Positions 47,901 through 55,644 of a stretch of DNA of 64,000 bases are shown here, piece by piece. Each line of letters opens with the position of its first letter. Position 1 is the first letter of the stretch. Position numbers and translations under genes: made by a program. The notes under the pieces are model-generated. The model was not told the origin of the DNA, searched no databases, and saw only the letters and a program-made list of their open reading frames with translations. This stretch comes from Pedobacter sp. UBA4863 (GTDB lineage: Bacteria; Bacteroidota; Bacteroidia; Sphingobacteriales; Sphingobacteriaceae): NCBI RefSeq assembly GCF_002399615.1, contig NZ_DHDZ01000040.1, positions 112,349 to 176,348 of the forward strand, written 5' to 3'.

Positions 47901-48141
47901 ATTTTCCATCTGGCGATATTTTTGGATTGATTTCTTCGCCCTGCATGCCTGTAATTCGCGATGCCAAGCCACCCTTAACGGGTACTTTCCAAATGTCGCC
48001 ATCGTAGCTAAAAACTACAGTTTGTGCATCTGGAGATAAAGCAGGATAACTGGCAAAATAAGTTTGATTTTGAGCGTTTGTCCAAAAAGGGATCAACAAG
48101 AGTGCGAAAGCAAGCTTGCTGAACAAATTTTTATTCTTCAT
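44968..48141 (-). CDS. tricorn-like S41 protease with beta-propeller
   Basis: Exported protease of 1057 residues: signal peptide (ending WTNAQ, 24), an N-terminal TolB/WD40-like beta-propeller (about 30-540; repeats such as ISPDGKWLAFSSNQYG and SPDGKYIYFTSA), a Pro/Lys/Thr linker near 545-570, a PDZ domain near 755-830 and a C-terminal S41 catalytic domain with putative nucleophile Ser964 in EQSLSDAE. Tricorn-like enzymes degrade peptides. It ends TMDGKNIEKEGVSPDIF, typical of S41. Divergent from a glycosyltransferase gene. Confidence 0.92.
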   Translation of the reverse strand: MKNKNLFSKLAFALLLIPFWTNAQNQTYFASYPALSPDAQTVVFSYDGDIWKVPVKGGLASRITGMQGEEINPKISPDGKWLAFSSNQYGNFDVYLMPMAGGEIKQLTFNDGTDEVDNWSWDSKTIYFTSSRYNNYSSYKVAINGGTAVRLFDNYFNTTHNIAEAPDGSLFFNDTWESRNFANRKHYKGAFNPDIQSYNPKTKTYKRYTEYLGKDFWTTIDQKGNIYFVSDEGNTEYNLYTFINNKKTALTQFDTSIKRPFVAANGSTIVFEKDYQLFVYDVATKKSEKISISSFRNQLLTKEQEYEVKANISNFDVSSDGKKMAFIARGELFVSDTDGKFIRQITHTGERAIELKWLADNKTILFGQTANGYQNWFTIVGDGKSAPKQLTNDNANNRDIAFNKTKTQAVYLSGRNELRVMDLKTFQSKTVVKDEFWATQSLAPSFSPNDQYRLFTAFRNFEQDILVHDIKANQTINLTNTGVTEANPIWSPDGKYIYFTSARTKPSYPFGMQDAHVYRMALNHYDTPYRADKFDELFKESNPAAAKPIASTKNTKKPADTAKKTATTPAPKLITINTQGILDRIELVSPVFGSQYLTDVLAKGDKTYVFYFSTHEGVPPSTYRTIIEPLENNKTEKVAPGGFGIVEAAGKHFLLSRGTVNKYNIDMNKVDALDFSYKFSKNLNAEFNQMFYETWVGLDENFYDDDFHGVDWPKMKTRYAAYLPYVNNRTDLRVLLNDMLGELNSSHMGFNSTGAEERKSMNYVTNETGIIFNNEKPYQVDRVVARSSAVLLGDKIAIGDVLTHVNGVKVDQTIDRDYYFSKPSLDKEMNLTFLRNGKSVNVNIHPQTSAMLKMNLYDEWIANNRKNVDDWGKNRIAYSYMKNMGIGELQTFLLDMVAQENNKDAIILDLRYNTGGNVHDEVLKFLSQRPYLQWKYRGGKLTPQSNFGPAVKPIVLLINEQSLSDAEMTAAGFKHLKLGKIIGTETYRWIIFTSAKGLVDGSSYRLPSWGCYTMDGKNIEKEGVSPDIFVKNTFEDRLNGKDPQLARAVAEIMKELK

Positions 48142-48199
48142 TTTTATAAGATAGTTAGTCGATTTTTAGTTCGATTTTACAAACCTAAACATAAAAATG

Positions 48200-48207
48200 T
48201 ATTTTTG
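48200..48207 (+). promoter_or_regulatory. -7 box 6 nt before a TTG start
   Basis: TATTTTTG, an exact TAnnTTTG, with 6 nt before TTG 48214. The same spacing is seen at tatD. It supports 48214 as the translation start and a leaderless transcript. Confidence 0.45.
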
Positions 48208-48213
48208 ATTGAT

Positions 48214-49488
48214 TTGAAAGTTGTACACCTAAATACTTACGATGGCAATGGCGGCGCTGGCAGGGCTTGCCTACGGTTAAGCGATGCGCTGAACAGTATC
48301 GGCATCGATTCTAAGGTGCTGGTGTATTATCAATTTGGCGATAACCCTAAAATTCATAACCTCAGCAAAAGCCCATTTGCCAAAGCAAAGGCCGTTTTTA
48401 ACATTATGGCAGAGCGATATTTGGCCAAAGCTTTTTCAAAGAAAGAAGTGAAAACGCCATTTTCTTTACAGTGGTTTGGCAAAAGCATACTTAAAAATAA
48501 GCTGGTTCGCGAAGCAGATATAATTCATATCCATTGGGTTAACCACGGGTTTTTAAGCCCGAAGTTTTTAGCTCAACTAGATGAATTGGAAAAGCCAATT
48601 GTATGGACTTTTCACGATAGCAATGCCTTTACCGGAGGTTGCCATGTTCGCTACAGTTGCGAGAATTTTCATCGCCAATGCGGCAATTGCCCCTTGCTAA
48701 AAATGAGTGGGGCAAAAGATATTTCGCACCAAACTTGGAAACGTAAACAAAAAGCTTATTCCGAAGTAAACTTTCATGTAGTAGCACCAAGTAATTGGAT
48801 GGCAAAATCGGTAAAAGAAAGTAGTTTATTGGGTTTGCGCCATACCTCGGTTATCCCAAATACTATAGAGGTAGATGTTTTTAAGCCCTATGTAAAAGCC
48901 GAAGCCAAAAAAATCCTTAAAATAGCACCAGAAAAGTTTGTGTTGATGAGTGGTTTTATGCCATCTAAAAACGATAAACATAAAGGCACACAATATCTAA
49001 TTGATGCGCTTTTCGAACTTTCTCGCCGGCCAACAATTTTAAACGACCAAATAGAATTGGTAATTTTTGGCAACAAGGACGAAAAGAACATTCCTAAATT
49101 TCCATTTAAAACTACTTTTTTAGGGACCATTAATAAAGACGAGCACTTGGCTAAATGCTACGCCGCTGCCGATGCTTTTATCACACCCTCTTTAGAAGAT
49201 AATTTACCCAATACGGTGATGGAAAGCTTAGCTTGTGCTACACCAGTAATTGCTTTTACCACGGGCGGTATTCCCGATATGGTGAAGCATTTGCAAAACG
49301 GTTATTTAGCCACATACCAAGATGCTTCGGACTTGGCCGATGGCATAGAATGGTTGTTTCTTCATGAACAGAAAGAAGAAGTGCAAAAAGAGGCTAGAAG
49401 AACTGTTTTAAGTACATTTTCGCCATCGGTAATTGCAGAACAACATGTCGCTTTGTATTTTAAATTGTTAGATGATATGCCGAAATAA
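48214..49488 (+). CDS. glycosyltransferase family 4 protein
   Basis: GT-B glycosyltransferase of 424 residues. It begins LKVVHLNTYDGNGGAGRAC (glycine-rich acceptor loop) and carries the GT4 donor motif SLEDNLPNTVMESLACATPV near residue 327 with the E-x7-E-like pair. The frame stays open upstream to 48064, but that stretch overlaps the divergent S41 gene and has no family character. I take the TTG at 48214, just after a -7 box. A 7-bp repeat array overlaps its stop codon. Confidence 0.88.
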   Translation: MKVVHLNTYDGNGGAGRACLRLSDALNSIGIDSKVLVYYQFGDNPKIHNLSKSPFAKAKAVFNIMAERYLAKAFSKKEVKTPFSLQWFGKSILKNKLVREADIIHIHWVNHGFLSPKFLAQLDELEKPIVWTFHDSNAFTGGCHVRYSCENFHRQCGNCPLLKMSGAKDISHQTWKRKQKAYSEVNFHVVAPSNWMAKSVKESSLLGLRHTSVIPNTIEVDVFKPYVKAEAKKILKIAPEKFVLMSGFMPSKNDKHKGTQYLIDALFELSRRPTILNDQIELVIFGNKDEKNIPKFPFKTTFLGTINKDEHLAKCYAAADAFITPSLEDNLPNTVMESLACATPVIAFTTGGIPDMVKHLQNGYLATYQDASDLADGIEWLFLHEQKEEVQKEARRTVLSTFSPSVIAEQHVALYFKLLDDMPK

Positions 49489-49514
49489 GTTAAAAGTAGA
49501 AAGTCAAAAGTAAA
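49487..49514. repeat. four-copy 7-bp array overlapping a stop codon
   Basis: Units AAGTTAA, AAGTAGA, AAGTCAA, AAGTAAA. The first unit includes the last two bases of the TAA stop (49486-49488) of the GT4 gene. Same heptamer family as 18433, 21817 and 60037. Confidence 0.7.
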
Positions 49515-49525
49515 AAAACCGCTTC

Positions 49526-49653
49526 CGTCATTTCGATGAGGAGGTACGACGAAGAGAAATCTAGCTCTTTTATATTTCAGATTTTTATATGTCGATTTCT
49601 AAATTTAAGCTACATAATTTTTAGATTTCTCCTCATTCTTCGTCGAAATGACG
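49526..49653. repeat. REP-like long inverted repeat
   Basis: Arms 49526-49563 and 49622-49653 share CGTCATTTCGA and GAGAAATCTA ends in inverted orientation around an AT-rich 58-bp centre. Fills the gap between two glycosyltransferase genes. Likely a dispersed intergenic element of this phylum. Confidence 0.6.
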
Positions 49654-49676
49654 AGTAAATCTCTTAAACTTGCATT

Positions 49677-50426
49677 ATGTTTCCCAAGCTGTCTGTCATC
49701 ACTATCGTTTATAACAATGCAAAGGATATCGAACGTACCATGCTTTCGGTGCTTAACCAAAGCTATAAAAATATCGAATACATTATTATTGATGGTGCTT
49801 CTACAGATGGCACTTTAGACATTATAAAAAAACACGAAAATCGTTTAGCAAAGCTGATTTCTGAAAAAGATAAAGGCATTTACGATGCCATGAACAAAGG
49901 TTTGGCCCAAGCCACGGGCGATTATGTACTATTCATGAATTCTGGTGATGAAATTTACGAATCAACTACCGTAGAAAATATATTTGCTACTGCTCCAAAT
50001 GCCGATATTTATTATGGCGAAACCGAAATGTACGATGAAAATTGGAACAGCTTAGGCCCACGCAGGCACCGAGCCCCAGAAATATTCACATGGCGTAGCT
50101 TTAAGTATGGCATGAACATTAGCCACCAAGCCATATACATTAAACGCAGCTTAACCGAACCTTACAACTTAAAGTACAAATACAGTGCAGATATTGATTG
50201 GGTCATCAAGATTGCCAAGAAAGCTTCTAGCATTGTGAATACACGTTTGTATGTCGCTAAATATTTAGTTGGCGGTATAAGCAAGCAAAAACATCGCGAA
50301 AGCCTAAAAGAACGCTTTAAAATTTTTAGCCATTACTACGGTTTTGTTACAAACGTGATTAATCATGTTATAATTGCATTTAACCTTGTTTTTTACTTTA
50401 TAAAACATCGCAGAACTAACGATTAA
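49677..50426 (+). CDS. glycosyltransferase family 2 protein
   Basis: GT-A glycosyltransferase of 249 residues: LSVITIVYNNAKDIERTM at 5-22, IIIDGASTDGTLDII near 37-51 and the metal motif LFMNSGDEIY near 85 (the family's DxD position occupied by SGD). Probably adds a sugar to a surface glycan. A near-match -7 box (TAAACTTG, 49665-49672) ends 4 nt before the ATG. Confidence 0.9.
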   Translation: MFPKLSVITIVYNNAKDIERTMLSVLNQSYKNIEYIIIDGASTDGTLDIIKKHENRLAKLISEKDKGIYDAMNKGLAQATGDYVLFMNSGDEIYESTTVENIFATAPNADIYYGETEMYDENWNSLGPRRHRAPEIFTWRSFKYGMNISHQAIYIKRSLTEPYNLKYKYSADIDWVIKIAKKASSIVNTRLYVAKYLVGGISKQKHRESLKERFKIFSHYYGFVTNVINHVIIAFNLVFYFIKHRRTND

Positions 50427-50517
50427 GTGCCTACAGCAAAGGGCTCTCTTTTTCGCTATGGTTAATTATATTTAATTTGCACTAAAGAAGCCTATACTTT
50501 ATTATTTCTTTATAAAA

Positions 50518-52659
50518 ATGAAAAAACACATACTAACATTTGGGGTTATTTTAACTGCTTTTGCCGTAAATGCACAAAATAAGCCGCTAACTACCAACGA
50601 TTACGCTAGGGCAGAACAATTTTTGGGTTACAATATTGAGCCCCTGGTAACTGGTGGAAGCGTTAGAGCTAATTGGGTAAGCCCTAGTAAATTTTGGTAC
50701 ACCACAAAAACCAAAAACGGAAACGAAACCTACGAAGTGGATGCTTTAAAGAAAACAAAAGTAATTACAACAGCTTACAAAGAAGAAGGAAGCGGTGGTT
50801 TTGGAAGACGTCAGGGAGGTTTAGAAGTAGTATCGCCAGATGGCAAAAAAGCAGTTTTTATTAAAGATTGGAACCTATGGTTAAAAGACGTTGCTTCTAA
50901 AAAAGAAACGCAATTAACCTTTGATGGGATAAAAGATTATGGTTACGCTACCGACAACGCCGGTTGGAAAACCAGCGACAGAGCTATTGTAAAATGGTCG
51001 CCAGATTCGAAAAAGTTAACCACCTACCAACAAGATCAACGTCATTTAAAAGACATGTATTTGGTAACTACCAACGTAGGTTCGCCAACATTAAAAGCAT
51101 GGAAATACCCATTGCCAGGCGATAAGGAAATAGCCAAGTTACGTAGGGTAGTTATAGATGTAGAAAACGCCAAAGTAGTGAGCCTGCAAATACCATTAGA
51201 CGAACACCGAAGCTCGTTAAGTGATGATATTGTAGATGGAGGACAACTGGCAGATATAGACTGGAATGCTGATGGTAGCGAATTTGCTTTTTTATCTACC
51301 TCTCGCGATCATAAGGTTGCTAAACTACAAATTGCAAATGCCACTACTGGGGCAGTTAGAGAAGTTTTTACTGAAACTGTAAAAACACATTTCGAATCGG
51401 GATTAAACGCTATTAACTGGCGTTATTTGCCAAAAACTAATGAAGTTTTATGGTACTCGGAACGCGATAATTGGGGACATCTTTACCTTTATGATTCAAA
51501 AACTGGAAAACTAAAAAATCAAATTACAAAAGGCAACTGGTTAGTTGGGCGTTTAATTAAGGTTGATGAAAAAGCCAGAGTGCTATATTTTACAGGGCAG
51601 GGCAAAGAAACGGGCAATCCTTATTTTTCTTACACTTACAAAACTAAATTTGATGGCAAAGGTTTAACACTATTAACACCAGGTTTAGGAAATCACCAAG
51701 TGTCTTTTTCGCCAGATTTTAACTACATTATAGATACATACTCGCAGCCAAACGTGCCAAGTGTAACGGTTTTAAGAGATATTAACGGTAAAAAGATACT
51801 TGATTTAGCCAGTACCGATGTTTCTGCATTAATTGCTAAAGGTTGGAAAGCTCCAGATGTGGTGCAAGTTACAGCAGCCGATGGCAAAACCGATATTTAC
51901 GGCTTGGTATTTACGCCAACCAAAATGGAAACGGGCAAAAAATATCCTGTGGTTAATTATATTTATCCTGGTCCACAAGGCGGTAGTGTTGGTAACTGGT
52001 CGTTTGCTGCTACTAGAGGCGATCACCAAGCCTTAGCCGAGTTAGGTTTTATTGTAGTGCTCATCGAAGGAACAAGCAATCCGGGGCGTTCTAAAAGTTA
52101 TCACGATATGAACTATGGTAACATGGGCGAAAATACCTTGCCAGACCAAATTACAGCAATAAAACAATTGGCCGCAAAATACCCTATGGATATTGATAAA
52201 GTTGGTATTTGGGGACACTCGGGTGGTGGTTTTGCTACGGCAGCAGCATTGTTTCGCTACCCAGATTTCTTTAAAGTTGGCGTGTCGCAAGCGGGTAACC
52301 ACGATAACAGAAATTATGAGGACGATTGGGGCGAGCGTTACAATGGCTTGGCAGAAAACTCAGATTACGAGGCCCAAGCAAACCAAACCCATGCTAAAAA
52401 CTTAAAAGGTAAACTTATGTTGGCGCACGGTATGATGGATAATAACGTACCTCCGTACAATGTATATTTAGTGATAGATGCTTTGAACAAAGCGAACAAA
52501 GATTACGACCTAGTATTGTTTCCGCATAGCGGACATGGTTTCGGTGCTTACAATTCTTATATGATGCGTCGCCGTTGGGACTATTTTGTAAAACATTTAC
52601 AAGGTGTAGAAACTCCAAAAGAATATAATTTAAGAGGAGCAAACCAATTGCAGCGGTAA
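50518..52659 (+). CDS. S9-family dipeptidyl peptidase IV-like protein
   Basis: Exported prolyl-type peptidase of 713 residues. Signal peptide (ending AVNAQ, 20), DPPIV N-terminal beta-propeller (about 90-440), then the alpha/beta hydrolase domain with nucleophile Ser568 in GHSGGG, Asp in HGMMDNNVPP near 642 and His in FPHSGHGF near 674. Removes dipeptides in the periplasm or at the surface, complementing the M1 and S41 peptidases in the window. A strong terminator follows. Confidence 0.94.
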   Translation: MKKHILTFGVILTAFAVNAQNKPLTTNDYARAEQFLGYNIEPLVTGGSVRANWVSPSKFWYTTKTKNGNETYEVDALKKTKVITTAYKEEGSGGFGRRQGGLEVVSPDGKKAVFIKDWNLWLKDVASKKETQLTFDGIKDYGYATDNAGWKTSDRAIVKWSPDSKKLTTYQQDQRHLKDMYLVTTNVGSPTLKAWKYPLPGDKEIAKLRRVVIDVENAKVVSLQIPLDEHRSSLSDDIVDGGQLADIDWNADGSEFAFLSTSRDHKVAKLQIANATTGAVREVFTETVKTHFESGLNAINWRYLPKTNEVLWYSERDNWGHLYLYDSKTGKLKNQITKGNWLVGRLIKVDEKARVLYFTGQGKETGNPYFSYTYKTKFDGKGLTLLTPGLGNHQVSFSPDFNYIIDTYSQPNVPSVTVLRDINGKKILDLASTDVSALIAKGWKAPDVVQVTAADGKTDIYGLVFTPTKMETGKKYPVVNYIYPGPQGGSVGNWSFAATRGDHQALAELGFIVVLIEGTSNPGRSKSYHDMNYGNMGENTLPDQITAIKQLAAKYPMDIDKVGIWGHSGGGFATAAALFRYPDFFKVGVSQAGNHDNRNYEDDWGERYNGLAENSDYEAQANQTHAKNLKGKLMLAHGMMDNNVPPYNVYLVIDALNKANKDYDLVLFPHSGHGFGAYNSYMMRRRWDYFVKHLQGVETPKEYNLRGANQLQR

Positions 52660-52687
52660 TACGAGGATTATTAATTAACTTAACCAT

Positions 52688-52725
52688 AAAAACGGCAATT
52701 TCATCACTAAAATTGCCGTTTTTTT
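52688..52725 (+). terminator. intrinsic terminator after the S9 peptidase gene
   Basis: A 14-bp stem (AAACGGCAATTT / AAATTGCCGTTT core) with an 8-nt loop, running into a T tract, 28 nt after the stop. Confidence 0.9.
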
Positions 52726-52869
52726 ATGGCTCATGGCTGCTAAATCAAGATTGGCTTAAACGCTAATTTTAAACAGAACAAATCGTTATATACCCTGGAC
52801 TTGGTGTTGGTATTTGTTTGTAAAGCAATGTTTTAATGTGTTTTATTCGCTTTTTGCATCAATAAATTG

Positions 52870-53192
52870 TATCTTTGGGGCGAAAGAAAAACGTATCTAT
52901 CAAATTATGCTAACGTTTAAAAAGAAATATTTCTTCTCAAACTTTAAAGACTTTAATGTCTAATTCCCGGAGATAGCATAACCGGGAAGCTCTCTTGTAT
53001 TCCATATTATTTATTGAAACGTTGCAAGCCGCAGCGCTTCTTTTGTTGCATTTAAACGTAAAATATGTGCTTTTTCCATTTGCATTGGGTTTGCGCTACA
53101 GACTTTGATGTTTAAGCCTTGGCATTTACGCCAGGGCCAATTTAAGAAATGAACGAACAACATCCATTTATTAAATTATAAAATCAAATATC
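52870..53192 (+). promoter_or_regulatory. promoter box and long structured 5' leader of the GreA/Rnk-like gene
   Basis: TATCTTTG at 52870-52877 is an exact -7 box; a start site a few bases later gives a leader of about 310 nt. It contains an 18-codon Phe-rich frame (52907-52963), a hairpin TTCCCGG/CCGGGAA directly after its stop (52964-52988) and another hairpin CCTTGGC/GCCAGGG (53117-53136, one G-T pair). Long leaders of this kind often mediate cold or stress control; here that is inference. Confidence 0.5.
52907..52963 (+). CDS. possible 18-residue leader peptide
   Basis: MLTFKKKYFFSNFKDFNV, five Phe and one Tyr in 18 residues, ending exactly at the base of a 7-bp stem hairpin. Could be an attenuation leader peptide or a small translated uORF. 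It could also be chance in AT-rich DNA. Confidence 0.35.
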   Translation: MLTFKKKYFFSNFKDFNV

Positions 53193-53594
53193 ATGAATAC
53201 TATCATAGCAAAAACCAACGAAACACCTATTGTAATTACCAGAGGAATTTATGATTTGCTTAAAATTTTTGTTAACAAGAAAAAACTGAGCAGACATAAC
53301 GAAATTAAGCTTGACCAAGAACTTAAATATGCTGTTCAGGTGTTAAGAAAAGACGTACCCGAAAACATTGTTGATTTAGGTAAGACAGTAAAAGTAAAAG
53401 AAACTACTAGTGGCGCTGAGTATGAGTATAACTTGGTTTCGCCGCAAAAAGCCCGTAGAAAACATAATACAATTTCTATCTTGTCGCCAATTGGTATTGC
53501 TTTATTGGGCTATCCACAAGGAGCTGTACTTAGTTGGGAAATGCCTGATGGCGTTAAAGAATATCAAATTTTAGAAGTAAAATCTATTGCTTAA
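53193..53594 (+). CDS. GreA/GreB C-terminal-domain protein (Rnk-like)
   Basis: 133 residues: a short helical N-terminal part and an FKBP-like GreA/GreB C-terminal domain at about 50-130 (VDLGKTVKVKETTSG, then LSPIGIALLGYPQGAVLSWEMPDG). It lacks the long coiled coil of true Gre factors, like Rnk, and so is likely to modulate RNA polymerase without cleavage activity. It has a long leader and its own terminator, so it is an independently regulated single gene. Confidence 0.85.
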   Translation: MNTIIAKTNETPIVITRGIYDLLKIFVNKKKLSRHNEIKLDQELKYAVQVLRKDVPENIVDLGKTVKVKETTSGAEYEYNLVSPQKARRKHNTISILSPIGIALLGYPQGAVLSWEMPDGVKEYQILEVKSIA

Positions 53595-53601
53595 TTAAGC
53601 G

Positions 53602-53637
53602 AAAAGGCGTCTCTATTTTACATCGGGACGCCTTTTT
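53602..53637 (+). terminator. intrinsic terminator after the Rnk-like gene
   Basis: A 10-bp stem AAAAGGCGTC/GACGCCTTTT, 15-nt loop, closing in TTTTT, 7 nt after the stop. On the minus strand it may also serve the convergent cytochrome gene. Confidence 0.85.
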
Positions 53638-53662
53638 AACAATATACATTTTAGTAACGTTC

Positions 53663-54067
53663 TTATTTCTCTTTTACGGCAGCTACCATTTTTTCGGTTA
53701 TCAGTTGTGGGTTTTTATTGCCAAAAGAATTTCTAATGTAGTTCATTACATCGGCAATTTCATCATCTGCAAAGCCCGAGGGAGGCATGGCATTGTTATA
53801 CGCTACATTATTTACCTTTATGGCGCCTTTCATCCCAAACTTAATGGCATGAATAGATTTTTCGGGGTATTTTAACAGAAAGTCGGCTTTTGCCAATGGA
53901 GGAAACGTGTCTTTTATGCCCTCGCCATTAGCTAAATGACAAGTAATGCAGCTTTCTTTGTAAAGCTCTTTGCCTCTGGCTATACTTTTGCTGAGGTTGT
54001 CTTGTGCGTTAGATAAGAATGCAAAGACATATATAGCCCCGCAACCTAAAATGCTAATTAACTTCAT
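53663..54067 (-). CDS. periplasmic class I cytochrome c
   Basis: 134 residues: signal peptide (ending LSNAQ, 22), heme-binding CITCH at 40-44 and distal ligand candidate Met94 in AMPPSG. One-heme electron carrier. It begins one base after the stop of the sugar dehydrogenase gene, so it is the probable electron acceptor of that enzyme. Confidence 0.93.
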   Translation of the reverse strand: MKLISILGCGAIYVFAFLSNAQDNLSKSIARGKELYKESCITCHLANGEGIKDTFPPLAKADFLLKYPEKSIHAIKFGMKGAIKVNNVAYNNAMPPSGFADDEIADVMNYIRNSFGNKNPQLITEKMVAAVKEK

Positions 54068-54068
54068 G

Positions 54069-55244
54069 TTAAGATTTTGGGCTAATTTTAACGATAGCGC
54101 CGGTGCTTTCTACTACCACGTAGATATTGCCATCAGGCCCTTGTTTTACATCTCTCACTCTACCTATTTTATCAAATACAATTTCTTTTTTTACTACTTT
54201 ATTGCCTTTGATGACTAGGTGCTCTAAGTTTTGGAATTTTAGCGAGCCAACCAACAAATCTCCGTTCCAATCTTTAAACTTCGGATTATTTACAAAAGTC
54301 ATTCCGCAGGGTGCTATAGAAGGTTTCCAATAAATTACTGGCTGTTCCATACCGGGCGCTTCGGTTTTATCAGAGATGATAGAGTTGTCATAATCGATAC
54401 CGTAGGTAATTAAGGGCCAACCGTAATTCTTGCCTTTCTCTACAATGTTTAGCTCGTCGCCACCTTGTGGGCCATGTTCGTGCGCCCAAATAGTTCCGGT
54501 AGTAGGGTGCATCACTAAACCTTGTGGGTTTCTGTGCCCATAACTCCAAATTTCGGGTAAAGCGTCTTTTGTTTTCACAAAAGGGTTGTCTGTAGGTATT
54601 TTTCCGTCTTCGTGTAAACGTACTATTTTACCTTGCGCTTTGTTTAAACGTTGTGCATTTTCCTTCTGCCCACGTTCGCCCAAAGAAAGAAAAACATAAC
54701 CTTTCTTATCGAATAATATTTTACCGCCAAAGTGCACACCGCCCTTTACATTTGGGCTAGCTTTGTATAAATGCTCTATGTTGGTTAGCTCATGTCCGTT
54801 TAATTTTGCTCGCATAAGCGCCGTGTTTGCACCATTGTCATCTCCAACTTCGCCTTCCTTTTTAGGAGACGAATAACTGATGTAGATCCACCCGTTTTCT
54901 TTGTAGTTTGGATGAAGTGCCACATCTAAAAGCCCTCCTTGGCCGCGGTAGTAAACTTTTGGAATACCTGCTATTTCTTGCGGATCTAGCTGTCCATCTT
55001 TTACAATGCGTAATTTGCCAGTTCGTTCAGTTACCAAAAATCTCCCATCGGGTAAAAACGCCATTGACCAAGGCATGCTAAGCCCCGCTACAATCGTTTC
55101 TGATGTTAGGTTTTTATCGGTAGGGGCCGTACTTTGTGGCGCAATGTTGCAATGGCTCATTAACAAGCCAGAAACAGCTAAGATAGCTAGCATTAAAAGC
55201 CCCTTTATTGGTTTTTTAGAGAATTGAAGTTTCATAAATGACAA
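54069..55244 (-). CDS. PQQ-dependent sugar (aldose/glucose) dehydrogenase-like protein
   Basis: Soluble-type glucose/sorbosone dehydrogenase family, a six-bladed propeller of 391 residues. N-terminal hydrophobic segment with MSHC, possibly a lipoprotein signal. Family motifs: SMAFLPDGRFLVTERTGKL near 60-78, GGVHFGGKILFDKKGYVFLS near 168-187, and YGHRNPQGL near 236. Oxidises aldoses in the periplasm using PQQ if the cell has it. Followed by the cytochrome c gene in a two-gene operon. Confidence 0.9.
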   Translation of the reverse strand: MSFMKLQFSKKPIKGLLMLAILAVSGLLMSHCNIAPQSTAPTDKNLTSETIVAGLSMPWSMAFLPDGRFLVTERTGKLRIVKDGQLDPQEIAGIPKVYYRGQGGLLDVALHPNYKENGWIYISYSSPKKEGEVGDDNGANTALMRAKLNGHELTNIEHLYKASPNVKGGVHFGGKILFDKKGYVFLSLGERGQKENAQRLNKAQGKIVRLHEDGKIPTDNPFVKTKDALPEIWSYGHRNPQGLVMHPTTGTIWAHEHGPQGGDELNIVEKGKNYGWPLITYGIDYDNSIISDKTEAPGMEQPVIYWKPSIAPCGMTFVNNPKFKDWNGDLLVGSLKFQNLEHLVIKGNKVVKKEIVFDKIGRVRDVKQGPDGNIYVVVESTGAIVKISPKS

Positions 55245-55301
55245 TTTTCCTTAAATATATTAAAATAGTAGCGAGATGGACTGATGTAAAAGGAGCTTTA
55301 C

Positions 55302-55330
55302 AAAAAAGCATGGTTTGTTTACCATGCCTT
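55302..55330 (-). terminator. terminator after a small minus-strand gene
   Basis: GCATGGT/ACCATGC (55308-55327) with a 6-nt loop, followed on the minus strand by six T residues. It fits only a minus-strand gene ending at 55336. Confidence 0.65.
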
Positions 55331-55335
55331 TAAAA

Positions 55336-55509
55336 TTATTGACCACGCTTGCGTTCGTTGTCTTTATTGGAAGTTTGATCTGCACGTTGACCACCGGCAT
55401 TGGTAATGCCATTCATTTTTTTGTCTTGCTTTACATCGGTATGTGTTCTATTGGCAATGGTGCTGTTATGAATCCGTCCATTGTTTTTTGGAAGATTGGT
55501 GTCTTTCAT
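55336..55509 (-). CDS. 57-residue hydrophilic hypothetical protein
   Basis: ATG at 55509, stop at 55336. The protein is highly polar and rich in Asn, Lys, Arg, Asp and Thr (for example KMNGITNAGGQRADQTSNKD near 31-50), without hydrophobic core, cysteines or signal peptide; probably disordered. A terminator follows 6 bp later. An overlapping plus-strand frame (55315-55524) is hydrophobic and has no such support; I judge it a shadow. Confidence 0.5.
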   Translation of the reverse strand: MKDTNLPKNNGRIHNSTIANRTHTDVKQDKKMNGITNAGGQRADQTSNKDNERKRGQ

Positions 55510-55585
55510 AATTTCTATATTTAGGTAATTGAAAATAGTTTAAAGCATAACCCCAAAACATCCTTTTTAGTTTTGATAAAAAAGA

Positions 55586-55619
55586 AAAACCCTCTAATAG
55601 TTGCTATTAAGAGGGTTTT
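55586..55619 (-). terminator. terminator after the porin-like gene
   Basis: Long stem with core AAACCCTCT/AGAGGGTTT extended by AATAG/CTATT (one bulge), followed on the minus strand by a T run. It lies 25 nt beyond the porin stop. Confidence 0.85.
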
Positions 55620-55644
55620 AATTTATAATGAAATCGCTAGGCGA

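Noticed and set aside
48064..48213. N-terminal extension of the GT4 gene to an ATG at 48064
   Set aside because: It overlaps the start of the divergent S41 gene, lacks family similarity, and the true N-terminal glycosyltransferase strand begins at 48214 right after a -7 box.
55315..55524. Plus-strand 69-codon hydrophobic frame
   Set aside because: It overlaps a minus-strand frame that has polar protein composition and a correctly oriented terminator. The hydrophobicity is the expected antisense reading of a polar gene.
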